The position numbers and the translations under genes are program-made. Positions 61,418 to 64,000 of a stretch of 64,000 bases of DNA are shown here, one piece after another (position 1 is the stretch's first letter; each line of letters opens with the position of its first letter). The stretch comes from Novosphingobium endophyticum (GTDB lineage: Bacteria > Pseudomonadota > Alphaproteobacteria > Sphingomonadales > Sphingomonadaceae), in NCBI RefSeq assembly GCF_014640675.1, contig NZ_BMHK01000002.1, positions 62,001-126,000 of the forward strand, written 5' to 3'. Under the pieces are notes generated by a model, which made no database searches, was not told the DNA's origin, and saw nothing but the letters and a program-made list of their open reading frames with translations.

Positions 61418-62092
61418 ATGATCCAGCGCGAACTCCTCGGGACCGCGCAGGTTCCGGGCGGAGAGGAGCTGCGCCTCTACCGCCACGACCGCGACTTCAT
61501 GATCGTGCTCGGCCACAACGAGCTGATGTCGACGCGCAAGTGGGGCTCCGAAGAGGCGCTGGCGACGATGTCGTATGAGCGGATCAGGCACGCGAAACGG
61601 CCGCATGTGCTGATCGGCGGCTACGGCATGGGCTTCACCCTGCGCGCCGCGCTCAAGGTGCTGCCCGACGATGCGCGGATCACCGTGGTCGAACTCGTGC
61701 CCGAGATCATCCTGTGGGCGCGCGGGCCGATGGCCGAAGTGGCGCAGGGTTGCCTCGACGACCCGCGCGTGACCCTGCTGATGTCCGACGTCGCCCCCTT
61801 CATCTCCGGCGCGCAGGGCGACTACGACGCGATCCTGCTCGACGTCGACAACGGCCCCGACGGCCTCGTGCGCGAGGAAAACAACGTCCTCTATTCCCCT
61901 TCCGGCCTGCGCGCCGCGAAGAGAGCCCTCACCCCGGACGGCGTCCTCGCCATCTGGTCCGCCGGAGCGGACCCGGCCTTCACCCGCCGGCTGGAAAAAT
62001 CCGGCTTTGCCGTCGACGAAGTCAAAGTCGCCGCCCGCAGCAACGGCAAGGGCGCCAAGCACGTGATCTGGTTCGCTTCGACGCGGCAGTAG
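61418..62092 (+). CDS. Spermidine-synthase-like methyltransferase-fold protein
   Basis: 224 residues of the spermidine synthase superfamily. The cofactor/nucleotide loop is VLIGGYGMGFTLRAALKVLPDDARITVVELVPEIILWARGP, followed by DDPRVTLLMSDVAPFI and YDAILLDVDNGPDGLV, then LYSPSGLRAAKRALTPDGVLAIWSAG. The full N-terminal domain of SpeE is short here. The family signature D-x-D is DVDNGP. Activity on polyamines is not certain; members include spermidine synthase-like methyltransferases. Confidence 0.84.
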   Translation: MIQRELLGTAQVPGGEELRLYRHDRDFMIVLGHNELMSTRKWGSEEALATMSYERIRHAKRPHVLIGGYGMGFTLRAALKVLPDDARITVVELVPEIILWARGPMAEVAQGCLDDPRVTLLMSDVAPFISGAQGDYDAILLDVDNGPDGLVREENNVLYSPSGLRAAKRALTPDGVLAIWSAGADPAFTRRLEKSGFAVDEVKVAARSNGKGAKHVIWFASTRQ

Positions 62093-62290
62093 GCAGGAAC
62101 AGTTGCGCGGACCCGTTACTGGCGGTGCGTTGCAAAAACTCCTCTTCCTCGGCGGCGCGCAGTTCCCTGCGGGCGGCTCCCATGTTGCCGCGATGGCCGT
62201 CGGGCGCTCGCGGCCCGGAACCCGATCGCGAAGGGCGGTTGCATGCTCTGTACCATTGGGATTCCGGTGGTGGGCTGTTAAGGGCCGCGC

Positions 62291-64000
62291 ATGTTGACGA
62301 TTTCCGGTATCACGGTCCGCCTCGGCGGCCGCACAATTCTCGACCAGGCCTCGACCGCGATTCCGACCGGCGCGCGGGTCGGACTTATAGGGCGCAACGG
62401 CGCCGGCAAGTCGACCCTGATGAAGGTGATGATCGGCGAACTCGAAGCCGACGACGGCGCCATCGAGATGCCGCGCCGGGCGCGCCTGGGCTATATCGCC
62501 CAGGAGGCGCCGAGCGGCAGTGCCACCCCGTTCGAGACCGTTCTGGCCGCCGACGTCGAACGCGCGCGGTTGCTTGAAGAAGCGGAAACCTGCGTCGATC
62601 CTCACCGGCTCGGCGACGTGCATGATCGCCTGCTGGCGATCGATGCCTATAGTGCTCCGGCGCGCGCGGCGCGGATCCTCATCGGCCTGGGCTTCGACGA
62701 GGCGATGCAGGCGCAGCCGGTCGATAGCTTCTCGGGCGGTTGGAAGATGCGGGTGGCGCTCGCGGCGCTGCTGTTTTCGCAGCCCGACCTGCTCCTGCTC
62801 GACGAGCCCTCGAATCACCTCGATCTCGAGGCGACCTTGTGGCTGGAAAGCTTCCTGCGCACATATCCCGGCACGCTGATCGTCATCAGCCACGAGCGCG
62901 ACCTGCTCAACAACGTGGTCGACAACATCCTGCACCTGCAGGGCGGCAAGATCACGCTCTATCCGGGCGGCTACGACAGCTTCGAGCGCCAGCGCGCCGA
63001 GCGCGCGGCGCAGCTCGCGGCGGCCAAGGCGTCGCAGGATGCCCAGCGCGCCAAGCTGGAAGACTACGTGCGCCGCAACAGCGCGCGCGCCTCGACCGCC
63101 AAGCAGGCCCAGTCGCGCGCCAAGATGCTGGCCAGGATGCAGCCGATCGTGGCGATGATGGAAGATCCCTCGCTCAGCTTCGACTTCCCCAGCCCCAAGG
63201 AACTGCGACCGCCGCTGATCACGCTCGACCGCGCGGCAGTGGGCTATGTCGAGGACCAGCCGGTCCTGCGCAAGCTCGGCCTGCGCATCGATCCAGACGA
63301 TCGCATCGCCCTGCTGGGCCGCAACGGCAACGGCAAGACCACGCTGGCGCGGCTGCTGGCCGGGCAGCTCACGCCGATGTCGGGCGAGATGAATATCTCG
63401 GGCAAGCTGGCGATCGGCTACTTCACCCAGTACCAGGTCGAGGAACTGGCAGGCAGCGACACCCCGCTGATGCACATGACCCGCGCCATGGAGGGCAAGC
63501 CGCCGCAGGCCGTGCGCGGACAGCTGGGGCGCTTCGGGTTCTCCGGGGAGCGGGCGCTGACGCCGGTGTCCAAACTTTCGGGCGGCGAGCGCGCGCGCCT
63601 CGCGCTGGCGCTGGTGACACGCGATGCACCGCACCTGCTGATCCTCGACGAGCCGACCAACCACCTCGACGTCGATGCGCGCGAGGCGCTGGTGCAAGCG
63701 CTCAATGCCTATGAAGGCGCCGTGATCCTGATCAGTCACGACCGGCACATGGTCGAACTCACCGCCGACCGCCTGGTGCTGGTCGATGGCGGCGAGGCGC
63801 GCGAATATTCCGGAAGCATGAGCGACTACATGGACTTCGTGCTTGGCCGCAACCAGCCCAGGGCGGACGGCCCCAGGGCAGCCGGGAAGGGCGACGCCAG
63901 CGGAAAAGCCAAAAGGCCCGATCAGAAGGCGGTGACGGCGGGCTGGAAGGAGCAGCGCGAACTGCGCAAGCAATTCACCCGTGCCGAGACCGCAATCACG
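62291..64000 (+). CDS. ABC-F family ATPase, YheS type (3' end cut by window)
   Basis: At least 570 residues, open to the window end. Two ATPase halves: first Walker A GRNGAGKSTLMKVM, signature FSGGWKMRVALAALL, Walker B LLLLDEPSNHLDLEATLWLESFLR; second GRNGNGKTTLARLL, signature LSGGERARLALALV, Walker B LLILDEPTNHLDVDAREAL. The linker (ERQRAERAAQLAAAKASQDAQRAKLEDYVRRNSARASTAKQAQSRAKML) and the start TISGITVRLGGRTILDQASTAIPTG match E. coli YheS rather than EttA or Uup. Acts on the ribosome. Confidence 0.92.
   Translation, partial: MLTISGITVRLGGRTILDQASTAIPTGARVGLIGRNGAGKSTLMKVMIGELEADDGAIEMPRRARLGYIAQEAPSGSATPFETVLAADVERARLLEEAETCVDPHRLGDVHDRLLAIDAYSAPARAARILIGLGFDEAMQAQPVDSFSGGWKMRVALAALLFSQPDLLLLDEPSNHLDLEATLWLESFLRTYPGTLIVISHERDLLNNVVDNILHLQGGKITLYPGGYDSFERQRAERAAQLAAAKASQDAQRAKLEDYVRRNSARASTAKQAQSRAKMLARMQPIVAMMEDPSLSFDFPSPKELRPPLITLDRAAVGYVEDQPVLRKLGLRIDPDDRIALLGRNGNGKTTLARLLAGQLTPMSGEMNISGKLAIGYFTQYQVEELAGSDTPLMHMTRAMEGKPPQAVRGQLGRFGFSGERALTPVSKLSGGERARLALALVTRDAPHLLILDEPTNHLDVDAREALVQALNAYEGAVILISHDRHMVELTADRLVLVDGGEAREYSGSMSDYMDFVLGRNQPRADGPRAAGKGDASGKAKRPDQKAVTAGWKEQRELRKQFTRAETAIT

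Noticed and set aside
61400..63973. 857-codon open frame on the minus strand opposite the methyltransferase-like and ABC-F genes
   Set aside because: Antisense shadow of two clear genes; composition is His/Arg/Ala rich without any domain.

Overview
The window looks like chromosomal DNA of a sphingomonad (Alphaproteobacteria, order Sphingomonadales). The evidence is high GC, serine palmitoyltransferase with its own acyl carrier protein, the CtrA-pathway regulator DivK and a good CtrA box, an alphaproteobacterial DksA lacking zinc cysteines, a Usg-family protein, and a relic of the alphaproteobacterial gene transfer agent (GTA).

Layout. 0-6.6 kb: a solute-binding lipoprotein, a PilZ protein, dksA, a SEL1-like protein, and a tightly overlapping minus-strand operon (DUF3572, HAD phosphatase, RidA-like, glycerophosphodiesterase, FemAB-like acyltransferase). 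6.6-8.8 kb: divK, ACP and spt (sphingolipid entry). 8.8-13 kb: flavin reductase, usg, a SnoaL/hydrolase/TauD catabolic trio, a YqaA membrane protein. 13-14.5 kb: a collapsed GTA cluster, terminase head fused out of frame to a DUF2793 tail. 14.7-21.8 kb: OmpA, queC, hslO-argF-argD, a glycine-rich double cold-shock protein. 21.9-23.8 kb: glnK-amtB behind a consensus sigma-54 promoter. 24-31.6 kb: an unusual nitrogen cluster (membrane proteins, Na+/solute symporter, 40-residue membrane peptide, divergent aspartate-type carbamoyltransferase, asparagine synthetase) facing an N-carbamoyl-amino-acid hydrolase. 31.8-37.9 kb: a Crp-type regulator, a FapF-like outer-membrane pore, a C39 protease, three small exported proteins and a LuxR-type regulator, read here as a Fap-like fibre export system. 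38-52 kb: PilZ, LD-carboxypeptidase, LOG, thiD, glmM, purH, a Fur-family regulator, dxs, peptide transporter, ihfB, tRNA-Leu, double PilZ, msrB. 52-64 kb: ABC-2 exporter, queG, ferredoxin reductase, TPR protein, hydrolase, HhH protein, a threonine-rich leader with a hairpin before thrS, a methyltransferase-fold protein and a YheS-type ABC-F protein cut by the window end.

How the parts relate. Most genes are housekeeping (arginine, purine, thiamine, isoprenoid, queuosine, peptidoglycan precursor and translation). Accessory character is concentrated at 13-14.5 kb (GTA relic), 24-31.6 kb (carbamoyl/amide nitrogen cluster) and 31.8-37.9 kb (fibre export). Palindromic intergenic elements of several families recur: short hairpins of the GTCATCCCGG type, a 106-base composite element present twice, and a 265-base inverted-repeat element. 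All family assignments come from reading motifs and remembered family features; no database search was run.
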